From Paulinella micropora (Eukaryota; Cercozoa; Imbricatea; Euglyphida): 23,450 nucleotides of DNA. The DNA lies in assembly GCA_009731375.1 (NCBI GenBank), contig BJOX01000070.1:1105467-1128916 (forward strand). The letters run 5' to 3'. The notes beneath the pieces were generated by a model. That model worked only from the letters and a program-made list of their open reading frames with translations, was not told the DNA's origin and ran no database searches. Position 1 is the first letter of the stretch, and each line of letters begins with the position of its first letter. Positions 5,544-12,706 of the stretch are shown in pieces. The position numbers and the translations under genes were made by a program.

Positions 5544-7364
5544 CTAAACCGAGGCCACCTCCAGGCTACCATTGCTCTCATGCAAGTACTTGAAGTACGC
5601 CGAATAAATCGTAACGTCATAGAGACCATCAATAACGCCGCGTTTGCCCGAAGTGACGGCAGTGACAACCATCTCTTCTTGGGCGTTGTAAGCGGGCCCT
5701 GTGTCGTCAGGCGCCTGCTGGAACTTCAGCTTCAGCTGGTGGACGTCGCCGCGGGACCAGATGATGGGCTGGTCGTTCAGGTCCGTGACGGACGCGGTGT
5801 ACTCCATCGCTGCACTGACCTCCCAGTCGACCGTGTTGGACGCGCCAGCTCGTGTGTTGCTGAACTTGATCTTGACTCCGCACGAGCGCAGCCAGCTTGA
5901 GCTAGCCAGCACGGTGTTGAGGTTCGTCAGCGCGGCCGTGGCGGGCGAAGTGTAGCGCCGGTCGGTAATTCTGGCAAACGTGAGGCCGGAGTCGATATCG
6001 AGGATAGCCACCGTCACTCCCTTGAAGTCCACGATCAGGCGGTTGGTGTCGGAAGCGGCAAAGGTCGCGCCGTTGGCGTAGAAGGGCCCGTACTTGTGTG
6101 TGATGGCCGTGGCACGCGGCGCGGGGCCGGTGTTGATCACCAGGCGCTCGCGGTTGCCGACAAAGGTCTTGTAACCGTCCATCACGCCGTCTAACATAGC
6201 CTTGGGGTCATTGCTAAACGGGATCAGGTACACGCCGTTGGACTTCATGTACGAGCTGCGCACTAGCTGGCCCATCGTCTCCTCACGGAAAAAGCGCTCG
6301 TCGATCGGGGTCCCTTCGCCCATCTGCGATCTGCCGTGCACGTCTTCGAGGTCGATTGTCGTCGCGTCGCCCAACATGTCGTAGGTCATCAAGCGCCCCG
6401 TGTTGTCGTACGTGTACTGCGGGTAGTAGGTGTTAGTGTCCACGCCACTGTTGTACGCGGTCTGGTCACCTGATTTGCGGATGAAGACAAACAGTCCTCC
6501 CGAGTGGTGCGAGAATTGGTCCAAGTCAATCGCAAGGCGGTCGGAGGGCTTGATGCGCTGGGCGTAGGCCGTGTACTGCACAAAGTCGATGTACTTCTGC
6601 TCGGCGACCTTGCCCATCTTCTGTGGGCTCCTGCCCAGGCGCATCCCGTTCGGCAGCTGCGTGCAACCCGTGATAAAGCGGATCTCGCTCAAGCTGGCCG
6701 TGCAAGGCACGGCGGGCGCGGACTGGCCGTTGACTGCCGACTGGGCCGCCACAAAGATCGAACCTCTGGGATAGAACCTGATTTCGAGGTCGCCGCGCAG
6801 CGTGCTCAGGTCCAAATCCATGCCGTTGATCCACGTGTGCAAAAGGGGCAAGTAAAAGTACTGTTCGTCGTTGTTCTCCCATTGGCGGCCGCTGACCTTG
6901 CCCGTCTTGGGGCACATGTTGACCATGTCGGCGATCTGGTCGATGGCCTCTTGCGACAGCGTATTGAGTATCAGGTGCATCATGTCGCCGTGGTACCGCG
7001 CGATTTCAGTGCCCGTCAGGCGGTCGATGTACTCGATGCGCTCGAACCACTGAGTAGTCGGCAAAACACGCGAGTCGGTCGGCTGGCTGCCGCTGGTCGT
7101 GAACGTGATCTTAAATCGCAGGGTCGCATCGTGGATCGCGCCGGACTGGTTGTTCTCGAGGATAAAGCTAAAAAAAGCAGTGTTGCTCAGCGCCGAGGTC
7201 GCGGCGGCGGGCGCCATGACCGTCTGCGTCCAGCAAGGGCGGGCATTGATCGCGCGGGCGTGCTCGGGATCAATCACGATCTCCTGGCCGTTGCGCGCCC
7301 TCTTGCCGGTGGCGACTTTTTGCTGCTTGCTAGCAGGGGGCACGACGACGGTGGCGGAAGACAT
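5544..7364 (-). CDS. Major capsid protein, double jelly-roll
   Basis: This 606-residue protein would form the pseudo-hexameric capsomers. The N-terminus is basic (KQQKVATGKRARNGQEI). The first jelly roll has the layout of polinton-like virus capsids: LRFKITFTTSG, PTTQWFERIEYIDRLTG (about residues 106-122), IARYHGDMMHLILNTLSQE, then YFYLPLLHTWINGMDLDLS and LRGDLEIRFYP. The second half has the expected beta-strand/loop alternation (GLFVFIRKSGD, VYLIPFSNDPKAMLDG, DGLYDVTIYSAYFKYLHESN). The length is typical of nucleocytovirus and larger polinton-like MCPs. It heads the minus-strand virion block and has an AAATCTT element 31 bp upstream. Structure prediction would confirm the fold. Confidence 0.85.
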   Translation of the reverse strand: MSSATVVVPPASKQQKVATGKRARNGQEIVIDPEHARAINARPCWTQTVMAPAAATSALSNTAFFSFILENNQSGAIHDATLRFKITFTTSGSQPTDSRVLPTTQWFERIEYIDRLTGTEIARYHGDMMHLILNTLSQEAIDQIADMVNMCPKTGKVSGRQWENNDEQYFYLPLLHTWINGMDLDLSTLRGDLEIRFYPRGSIFVAAQSAVNGQSAPAVPCTASLSEIRFITGCTQLPNGMRLGRSPQKMGKVAEQKYIDFVQYTAYAQRIKPSDRLAIDLDQFSHHSGGLFVFIRKSGDQTAYNSGVDTNTYYPQYTYDNTGRLMTYDMLGDATTIDLEDVHGRSQMGEGTPIDERFFREETMGQLVRSSYMKSNGVYLIPFSNDPKAMLDGVMDGYKTFVGNRERLVINTGPAPRATAITHKYGPFYANGATFAASDTNRLIVDFKGVTVAILDIDSGLTFARITDRRYTSPATAALTNLNTVLASSSWLRSCGVKIKFSNTRAGASNTVDWEVSAAMEYTASVTDLNDQPIIWSRGDVHQLKLKFQQAPDDTGPAYNAQEEMVVTAVTSGKRGVIDGLYDVTIYSAYFKYLHESNGSLEVASV

Positions 7365-7394
7365 CGTCGTTGCAGTATAATATTAAGGACAAAG

Positions 7395-7401
7395 AAGATT
7401 T
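7395..7401 (-). promoter_or_regulatory. Single RAATCTT element upstream of MCP
   Basis: The plus strand reads AAGATTT followed by T6; on the coding strand this is an A-rich tract then AAATCTT, 31 bp before the MCP ATG. The same arrangement is seen before the genes at 8324, 9539 and 18918. Confidence 0.4.
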
Positions 7402-7404
7402 TTT

Positions 7405-7737
7405 TTATTTTTTCAGGATCATGACGGCCCCGATCGCCGCGGCGCCGACCGCCAAAGGCAGCGCCATGGACTTGAGGCCGCCCTCGGCGTTGTCGCCCAG
7501 CTGCTTGGTGGTGTCCATCGCTTCTTTCGGGATGTTGGTCACCTTGTCGATCTGCTTGCCGAAAAAGCCCGTGACTGACTTGAGAGTGCTGCCAAACTGC
7601 CGCAGCCCTTCGCGGGTCCGCTCCCTCCTCTCCGCCTTTCTGCGCCCTATGCGCTGTTCGGTGGCGGCGCGGGCGTCCTTGCGGGCGGCCTTCTTGGCCG
7701 TGTGCCGCTCGTGCCTTTCTCGCGTGCGCTTGCCCAT
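7405..7737 (-). CDS. Small basic protein with C-terminal TM segment
   Basis: This 110-residue product is not a family I recognise. Residues 1-45 are extremely basic (MGKRTRERHERHTAKKAARK and more R/K/E), predicted helical and suited to nucleic acid contact. The middle has FGSTLKSVTGFFGKQIDKVT. The last 20 residues (MALPLAVGAAAIGAVMILKK) form a hydrophobic helix ending in lysines. A tail-anchored protein linking an internal membrane to the DNA core is plausible. It lies directly upstream of the MCP in the same orientation, with a 40-bp spacer. Confidence 0.7.
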   Translation of the reverse strand: MGKRTRERHERHTAKKAARKDARAATEQRIGRRKAERRERTREGLRQFGSTLKSVTGFFGKQIDKVTNIPKEAMDTTKQLGDNAEGGLKSMALPLAVGAAAIGAVMILKK

Positions 7738-7783
7738 CTTTCTTAATTAAACTTGATAAGTCACGAAAATTAAATTTTTTTAT

Positions 7784-8167
7784 TTAAAAGACAATGACTT
7801 GGCAGATGCGTTCCATGACTTGCGCAATTTGTCCCAGGAACTGAGCGTCCTTGGCCAGACTTTGCTTGGCCAGAAATCTTTGCTGCAGCTGTTGCAGGGC
7901 GGGAGTCGGAGCACGAGTCTTGGCGGCCAGCTCAAACCAGATGCCAGCTTCGCTCTGGACGTACGCGGCGAGCTTGCCGTCCTTGTAGGCAGGCAAAAAG
8001 AACTTTTCAACGGTCGCAACTTGCTGCTCAAGACCTAAGTTCCACTGCATCCGCAGGTCCTTGCTCTCGCCTGCAGACAGCAGCCCCCAGTTGTCCAGCA
8101 CAGTCTCCAGGTCCGCAAAGAGCTTCTGCAGCGCTTGGCGCTTGGTAAGGCCGCCGGAGGATGTCAT
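7784..8167 (-). CDS. Hypothetical helical protein, 127 aa
   Basis: Function unknown. The product is soluble and mostly helical, with no cysteines or TM segment: LTKRQALQKLFADLETVLDN, WNLGLEQQVATVEKFFLPAY, then Gln/Leu-rich LQQLQQRFLAKQSLAKDAQF. The ATG at 8167 lies inside the upstream small membrane protein gene, so the two frames overlap by 140 bp. Its place in the virion block suggests a structural or assembly role. Confidence 0.65.
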   Translation of the reverse strand: MTSSGGLTKRQALQKLFADLETVLDNWGLLSAGESKDLRMQWNLGLEQQVATVEKFFLPAYKDGKLAAYVQSEAGIWFELAAKTRAPTPALQQLQQRFLAKQSLAKDAQFLGQIAQVMERICQVIVF

Positions 8168-8324
8168 CGAGCGTCACGTAGTGTGTGGGCAGCGGCTTGT
8201 CGAGGTCGCACGAGATTGATGGGCGCAAGAGCCGCTTGCAACAGGCGCGCACACAGCCGACCACGATGATAGCGGTTGTAACGATCAGAGCCCAGGCCAA
8301 CAGAGCTTCCTCTTCCACTGGCAT
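8028..8324 (-). CDS. N-terminal TM small protein, 98 aa, overlapping the next gene
   Basis: The ATG at 8324 opens a frame with an acidic start (MPVEEE), a hydrophobic helix (LLAWALIVTTAIIVVGCV), then RACCKRLLRP and a polar stretch to VTLDDILRR. The final 47 codons overlap the 127-aa gene in another frame and look like its shadow (Pro/Ala/Gly/Cys-rich, no periodicity). A real membrane peptide of about 50 residues with an unconstrained tail, or a frameshifted junction between the two genes, fits equally well. An AATCTTG element lies 24 bp upstream of the ATG. Confidence 0.55.
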   Translation of the reverse strand: MPVEEEALLAWALIVTTAIIVVGCVRACCKRLLRPSISCDLDKPLPTHYVTLDDILRRPYQAPSAAEALCGPGDCAGQLGAAVCRREQGPADAVELRS

Positions 8325-8347
8325 TCTTCACTCTAGACTAGCTACAC

Positions 8348-8354
8348 AAGATTC
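8348..8354 (-). promoter_or_regulatory. Single GAATCTTG element upstream of the 8324 gene
   Basis: The coding strand reads an A7 tract, then GAATCTTGTG, then CTAGTCTAG, then the ATG, with the core 24 bp away. The A7-GAATCTTG block is repeated exactly upstream of the gene at 9539. Confidence 0.4.
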
Positions 8355-8359
8355 TTTTT

Positions 8360-8824
8360 TTAGAAGCGGTAGTGTCCTTGGCCCGCGGGGTTCAGGTAGC
8401 CTTCGTAGAAGTACTGACTAAACACTTCCGAAAGCGCGCCGATCAAGAACAGCTGCTTGGCGGCGTCGCTGTCGCCTACCATCCCAAGCTGGCCGCGGCC
8501 CATGAGCCTGGGTAGCATGGCAAACAGCAGACCTCCCCCGGCCACGTGCACCGCGAGGGAAGGATAAGAGGCCAGGCGGCCCTCCTTGGTGCGGTTAAGG
8601 ACCCTACTTTGAATGAGGTCAATAGCAGTGGCAGTCACAAAGGCTACGACAGCCAGGCCGGTGCTCTTGCTGACCATGACACCGCTCAGGCCGGGCACGG
8701 CCGAGAGGTTGAAGACGGCAGGGCCCTGAATGACAACCGGGGCGGCCACATAGGCAAAAGCGGCCGCCGCGCCTGACCGGGCAAAGTTTTCCAGCGAGAA
8801 CAGATCGCTCACGGCCTCGGACAT
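8360..8824 (-). CDS. Multi-pass membrane protein, 154 aa
   Basis: No family recognised. I start at the ATG at 8824 (MSEAVSDLFSLENFARSG), which has an A-rich leader; an in-frame extension upstream has no ATG context. Three to four hydrophobic segments are visible: AAAFAYVAAPVVIQGPAVF, GLAVVAFVTATAIDLI, SLAVHVAGGGLLFAMLP and AAKQLFLIGALSEVF. Charged loops such as RVLNRTKEGRL separate them. It may be an internal virion membrane protein. Confidence 0.65.
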   Translation of the reverse strand: MSEAVSDLFSLENFARSGAAAAFAYVAAPVVIQGPAVFNLSAVPGLSGVMVSKSTGLAVVAFVTATAIDLIQSRVLNRTKEGRLASYPSLAVHVAGGGLLFAMLPRLMGRGQLGMVGDSDAAKQLFLIGALSEVFSQYFYEGYLNPAGQGHYRF

Positions 8825-8876
8825 TTTTCTTTTCGGAGAGATGTTTAATTGGCGTACAACAAAATAAAATTTTTTA

Positions 8877-9539
8877 TTATTTAACTGCGGGCGCAGGCGC
8901 GTCCAGATTCGTAGCTTGGCTCGCTGGCTGTGCTGCAAACATAGTGTTCTTGGCATGGGTGATGGCGGCCGTTTGAGCCGTCAGCAGGGCCAGTTCAGTC
9001 ATAGGGTCCAGGCGCTGCAGCCCGATGCCCGCACGCAGCTTGGCTCTTTCTAGCAGGAAACACCACCGGTCATTGGCAAAGCAGGCCTCGGTCGTGCCAG
9101 CGATTTGGTAACGCGACCGGTTCGCTACCAAGTTTTCGAGACAGACGAGCCCTTGCTTGAGCACGGCGTCCGCCAGCTCGCCCGACAGCTCACCTTCCAG
9201 CACTTCCTCTACTTCGTCCAACAGCAGCGGCAGCTTCTGCTTGGGCAGTCTGCGCAGAGTCTTTGGGTCACAGTTGATGTGCGCCTTCTTGAGCTTGGGA
9301 CCAATGAGGGCACTGCGGCCGTAAGCGCACAAGAGTCGGTAGTTGGGGTCATCGCGCAGTACGGGGTCTTCTGGTCCTGTTGCAGACGATGGCGCGGCTC
9401 CTAGACGCCGGGCCAGGCTCGCCTGAGAAGGGCCTGCCGTCCTGCGCCGCTTGGCCGGAGGAGGGGGGAGTGAGACAGCGGGCGGCTGTTCGATCTTTGT
9501 CTCGAGAGGAGGCTCTAAGTTGGCGAAAGGGTCTGTCAT
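8877..9539 (-). CDS. Hypothetical virion/assembly protein with N-terminal NLS-like cluster, 220 aa
   Basis: The ATG at 9539 is used; three codons earlier is only a GTG. The N-terminal 70 residues are Pro-rich and disordered with a basic PPPPAKRRRTAG cluster. The folded part is helical: LLCAYGRSALIGPKLKKAHI, LPKQKLPLLLDEVEEVLEGE, GLVCLENLVANRSRYQIAGT, then RLDPMTELALLTAQTAAITH and KN. A terminal P-x-x-[RE]-L plus H-x-K-N pattern occurs in small late proteins of several nucleocytoviruses, but I cannot name the family. The single AATCTTG element lies 32 bp upstream. Confidence 0.6.
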   Translation of the reverse strand: MTDPFANLEPPLETKIEQPPAVSLPPPPAKRRRTAGPSQASLARRLGAAPSSATGPEDPVLRDDPNYRLLCAYGRSALIGPKLKKAHINCDPKTLRRLPKQKLPLLLDEVEEVLEGELSGELADAVLKQGLVCLENLVANRSRYQIAGTTEACFANDRWCFLLERAKLRAGIGLQRLDPMTELALLTAQTAAITHAKNTMFAAQPASQATNLDAPAPAVK

Positions 9540-9570
9540 GATGATCACCCTTTTAATCTATCAATGCCCC

Positions 9571-9577
9571 AAGATTC
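9571..9577 (-). promoter_or_regulatory. Single GAATCTTG element upstream of the 9539 gene
   Basis: The coding strand reads TCTAAAAAAAGAATCTTG just after the stop of the preceding gene, with the core 32 bp before the ATG at 9539. It could also mark the 3' end of the upstream transcript. Confidence 0.4.
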
Positions 9578-9587
9578 TTTTTTTAGA

Positions 9588-10181
9588 CTACTCAAAGATG
9601 TTGGCATTGCCGGCCTTGTGGATGGTGTTCCAGCCTCGCACAGAGCCGTTCTCGCGATCGAGAGAAGACACCGCGGGGATTCGCGCCCACTGTTCGTCTC
9701 TGATCTTGGCCGCTTGGTACTGTTCCACGAAACCCGCCACTTGCATGCAGCCCTCCCAGGAATTTCCGTAGGTTCGACGCAATTCTACGAGCCATGGTAG
9801 CATGTTGGTGTTGTTTGCGTCCCATTTGTCTGCATTTTCATTTGCGCAGCAGTTGCTCTTGCAGAAAGCCTCTCCGTACACGCCAGTGATCTCCTTCGGT
9901 GTGCCGACGAGCAGGACCGCTCCCTTGTACCAAGGAGCCAGCGAGTTCTGCGACAGGCGCTGGGCCACCGTCTTCATCTGGCTGATAACAGGGAATTTGG
10001 CTTCATCGAGGCCCGTACCCGCGGCGGACAGGGCCGAATAGATGATCGAGCTGGTAGCAAGCGAGTCGGTCTGGATAATCGGCCGGGTCTCGGTACCATG
10101 CTCGACTTGGTTGGCCTGGGCGGCGGCCGCCTTTTCTTCGCCTGTGTTGACTAGCGGCACGGTAGGGCCCCGGTTGCTCAT
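9588..10181 (-). CDS. Cysteine-containing hypothetical protein, 197 aa
   Basis: The start is the ATG at 10181 (MSNRGPTVPLVNTGEEKAAA); the longer frame begins at a TTG. The N-terminal 50 residues are polar. The central part has a conserved-looking order, SLAPWYKGAVLLVGTPKEIT, then FCKSNCCANENADKW, then WLVELRRTYGNSWEGCMQVA. The CxxxCC and the later Cys could pair or bind metal. There is no TM helix and no recognised family. Its position in the virion block suggests a structural role. Confidence 0.6.
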   Translation of the reverse strand: MSNRGPTVPLVNTGEEKAAAAQANQVEHGTETRPIIQTDSLATSSIIYSALSAAGTGLDEAKFPVISQMKTVAQRLSQNSLAPWYKGAVLLVGTPKEITGVYGEAFCKSNCCANENADKWDANNTNMLPWLVELRRTYGNSWEGCMQVAGFVEQYQAAKIRDEQWARIPAVSSLDRENGSVRGWNTIHKAGNANIFE

Positions 10182-10222
10182 GGTTGTATTTAACAATCAC
10201 CCGACAAGAAAAAAAAATTTAA

Positions 10223-10489
10223 TTATTTGCCGCCGCCAATCAGCTGCTGTTCGCAGCGGGCGGCTTGTTCTGGTGTCACTTCTAGCAAGATGGTGGCATC
10301 GGCAATCGCCGGTTGCTTAAACACTTTCTCAATGGGCGCTTCGGCCACGGTAGTCTGCAGGACCTCGATCGCTTTTTTTTCGGCGTCCTCTTGCTGTCGG
10401 CGTTTCTGCCCCGCGACGCGCGACTGTGCCTCGTTGACTTTGCCCAAGGCCAGCGCCAAGGTCGGATCAAAAAAAGCCAGGTGTTGCAT
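10223..10489 (-). CDS. Small helical hypothetical protein, 88 aa
   Basis: I take the ATG at 10489 (MQHLAFFDPTLALALGKVNE), preceded by an A/G-rich leader; the upstream TTG is unlikely. The middle is a charged helix (RVAGQKRRQQEDAEKKAIEV). The end is VTPEQAARCEQQLIGGGK. It has no known relative and lies between two same-strand genes with spacers of about 40 bp. Confidence 0.6.
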   Translation of the reverse strand: MQHLAFFDPTLALALGKVNEAQSRVAGQKRRQQEDAEKKAIEVLQTTVAEAPIEKVFKQPAIADATILLEVTPEQAARCEQQLIGGGK

Positions 10490-10534
10490 TTTTTTCTCTC
10501 CTTGTTTTGGCAAGCAATCAGTTTATTTTTTTTT

Positions 10535-12673
10535 TCATTGAGTGCCCCTGAACGCGTACGCGATCTGGTCCGCGTCGAGGACGCTCTTGAGACCGGACAA
10601 TGCCTCCCGTATTTCTTCATTGTCTTTTTGCTGGATAGCCTTCTCGAGTTTCTGGGCCCTCTCTTGCTGGAAATCAGTGAGGTTGTTAGGCAAGGCATGC
10701 AGAATCCATAGTGCCGCGTCTGCAGCAGTGGCATTGGTGCCGAGAAGCTCGCCGACATTGCCGTACTTAAACTCTTGCGCCAATTGTTGCTTGCCATCAT
10801 CTGACCACTCGATTTGTGGAGGTAAGTGGCTCGTGTCGCTGGTCACGGCGTATGACAGGAGGTTTTTCACCGTGCCCGTTGTCATGTCTGCTCCTGTCAG
10901 CAGAAGCTTGCCGGTGCCTTCTGTCAGGCCACCTAAGCCCTCTATGAGTTTTACTCCTGCGCCCCCGAGCAGCTTGCCTCCTTCACTTGCTACGCTGCCC
11001 ACGCCCGTCGCCAAGCTGCCTATACCACCCCCAAGGCCTGGCGCAGCGCTGTTGGCTGCGCTGCCGATCGTAGTGCCGACCACGTCAGCGGAGCCGCCAA
11101 CAAGAGCGCCGATCAAGCTGCCGACCCCTCCACCGACGGCCGCGATCGTGCCCAGCGCACTGGCGACCTTGGTGGCGCCGAGCGCCTTTCCGACCTTGAT
11201 AGTCAGGACCTTTTGCTTGTGTTTAGCCAGCTCTTTCTGTTTTTGCGCCAATTGTTGTTTGGACATTATCCCCTTTTGTTCTGCCTCCGCTAACTTGCTC
11301 TCGGCCGCGTCAATCTGGGCAAGCATCGCAGTCTTGGCCTCCTGCAGCTTGACGGAATTGGCCTTCGTGGCAACTTTGCTCTTGAGCTCGCTCATTTCCT
11401 TGGCGTCCTGTGTTGCCTTTGCCGTCAATTTGTCCAGATTTGCGATTGCCTCCTGGGCCTTTTCTCTTTGGACCTTGGCCTCTGCCTCTTGCTTGGCGGC
11501 CTGGGTAGTGGTTTCCAACAAGTCTCCCTCGGTGTCCAGCTTCTCCTTGGCGGACTCGTTGAGTTTCTTCTTGGCTTCCACTTTCTTGGCCTCCGCTTCA
11601 GCCAACTTCTTTTGTTGCTCTGCCTTCTTGAGTGTGGCGTTGGTCTCTGCGTTTAACTTGGCCACCTCATATTCGTGTTTTTCGTCCTCGTACAGCTCGG
11701 TGGCCTGGTGCATCGCCACTGCCACGTCAATTGGGTCGGGGCTATATTCGTTGAGCGCTACCTGCAGCCGGGAGAAAGCAAGGTCAAGTGCCGGGCTAGG
11801 AACCAGAACGCCGGCCGTGGGCTCGAGCAGCTTCTCTTTCCATTTGGTAAACGGGTCTGATCCACCCAGCATGGTAGAAAGAAACGAGCCAAAGTTTATG
11901 TCCTTGGTAGCCTGCAGGAGGGTAGCCGCGTCGGCCTTGGTTTGTGGCGTGACGTACGGCGGCATGCTCTTGTGCGGCTTTGTGGCGGCAGACGCGGACT
12001 TCTTGGCGGGAGGAGGGGACGGCTCGTCTTCTTCCTGCCCCTCTTCCACTTGGCCGTCCTCGCTCTCTTTTAGTTCTTCTTTCTTCGGCTCTTCGTCCTC
12101 TTCCTTCGTCTCCGCTGCCTTTGGGGGCTCCTTGTCCTCTTCCTTCGTCTCTGCGGTTTTTTTCGGTTCTTCTTTGTCCTCCTTCGCCTTCTCTGGCTCG
12201 TGCTCTTCCTCCTCAGTCACCCCTGATTCGTCTTCCTCTTCCCCCTCCTCGTCTTCTTCCATCTTCTCTGGCTCGTCGGCCTTCGGCCCCTCTTCCGTCT
12301 CCTCCGTCTTCTCCTTGTCGTGTTCTGTGGCCTTCGGCCCCTCTTCCTTCTCTTTTGTTTCCGCGGCCTTCGGCTCCTCTTCCTTCTTCTTTTGTTCTAC
12401 AGCCTTCGGCCCCTTCGCTTCTTCTGTCTTTGCGGGCACTGCGATTGCCGGCGCCGCCTCCGCCGGCTCCAGCAGCTGCATGGCCGCACCGAGGTTAGGA
12501 TTTGCGTAGTGCATGAGGCCGCGGGCCTTGGCAGAGACTGCCACGGGGCCCTGGTTTTCCGGTCGCTTGAGCCGCTTTGGCATAGGCGATTCATCCAGCC
12601 AGGCCGGCCTCTTGTGAGAATTGCCCGCTACTACCGGCCGGGTGCTGATCCACGGACAGTTTGGAGCAAACAT
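10535..12673 (-). CDS. Large scaffold-like protein: acidic E/K repeats, coiled coil, Gly-rich hydrophobic segment, 712 aa
   Basis: Residues 1-70 carry a basic MPKRLKRPEN cluster and a RGLMHYANPNLGAAM box shared with the neighbouring WH2 gene. Residues about 80-235 are low-complexity Glu/Lys/Pro with repeated EEGPKA/EEPKAAE units. About 320-500 is a long coiled coil (KAEQQKKLAEAEAKKVEAKK and similar). About 505-600 is a Gly/Ala/Ser-rich hydrophobic stretch (ALGTIAAVGGGVGSLIGALV, GGIGSLATGVGSVASEGG) that may insert in or line a membrane. The C-terminus is a compact helical domain (DTSHLPPQIEWSDDGKQQLA). This looks like a scaffolding, tape-measure-like or membrane-remodelling protein. The enzyme-free composition and virion-block position support a structural role. 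Confidence 0.65.
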   Translation of the reverse strand: MFAPNCPWISTRPVVAGNSHKRPAWLDESPMPKRLKRPENQGPVAVSAKARGLMHYANPNLGAAMQLLEPAEAAPAIAVPAKTEEAKGPKAVEQKKKEEEPKAAETKEKEEGPKATEHDKEKTEETEEGPKADEPEKMEEDEEGEEEDESGVTEEEEHEPEKAKEDKEEPKKTAETKEEDKEPPKAAETKEEDEEPKKEELKESEDGQVEEGQEEDEPSPPPAKKSASAATKPHKSMPPYVTPQTKADAATLLQATKDINFGSFLSTMLGGSDPFTKWKEKLLEPTAGVLVPSPALDLAFSRLQVALNEYSPDPIDVAVAMHQATELYEDEKHEYEVAKLNAETNATLKKAEQQKKLAEAEAKKVEAKKKLNESAKEKLDTEGDLLETTTQAAKQEAEAKVQREKAQEAIANLDKLTAKATQDAKEMSELKSKVATKANSVKLQEAKTAMLAQIDAAESKLAEAEQKGIMSKQQLAQKQKELAKHKQKVLTIKVGKALGATKVASALGTIAAVGGGVGSLIGALVGGSADVVGTTIGSAANSAAPGLGGGIGSLATGVGSVASEGGKLLGGAGVKLIEGLGGLTEGTGKLLLTGADMTTGTVKNLLSYAVTSDTSHLPPQIEWSDDGKQQLAQEFKYGNVGELLGTNATAADAALWILHALPNNLTDFQQERAQKLEKAIQQKDNEEIREALSGLKSVLDADQIAYAFRGTQ
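12240..12430 (-). repeat. Degenerate coding repeat of E-E-G-P-K-A units
   Basis: On the plus strand the unit GGCCTTCGGCCCCTCTTCC recurs with small changes near 12277, 12331, 12367 and 12401, each encoding an EEGPKA-like peptide. Unit spacing is irregular, so this is repeat decay or slippage within an acidic linker, not a precise tandem array. Confidence 0.6.
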
Positions 12674-12706
12674 GAGTATTTGTTTACTGATCGTCAGGAA
12701 AAAAAA

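Noticed and set aside
6504-7424. A 306-codon plus-strand frame opposite the MCP
   Set aside because: It is a shadow of GC-rich capsid codons with no motif, and the minus-strand MCP motifs cover it fully.
9540-9548. Earlier start codon for the 9539 gene
   Set aside because: The upstream codon is GTG, unlikely in a eukaryotic virus; similar TTG starts at 10196 and 10513 were rejected in favour of ATGs at 10181 and 10489.
10542-12509. A 655-codon plus-strand frame opposite the 712-aa gene
   Set aside because: It is Ser/Phe/Ala-rich low complexity, the antisense of Glu/Lys/Ala codons; the minus frame has coiled coil, leader and spacing like its neighbours.
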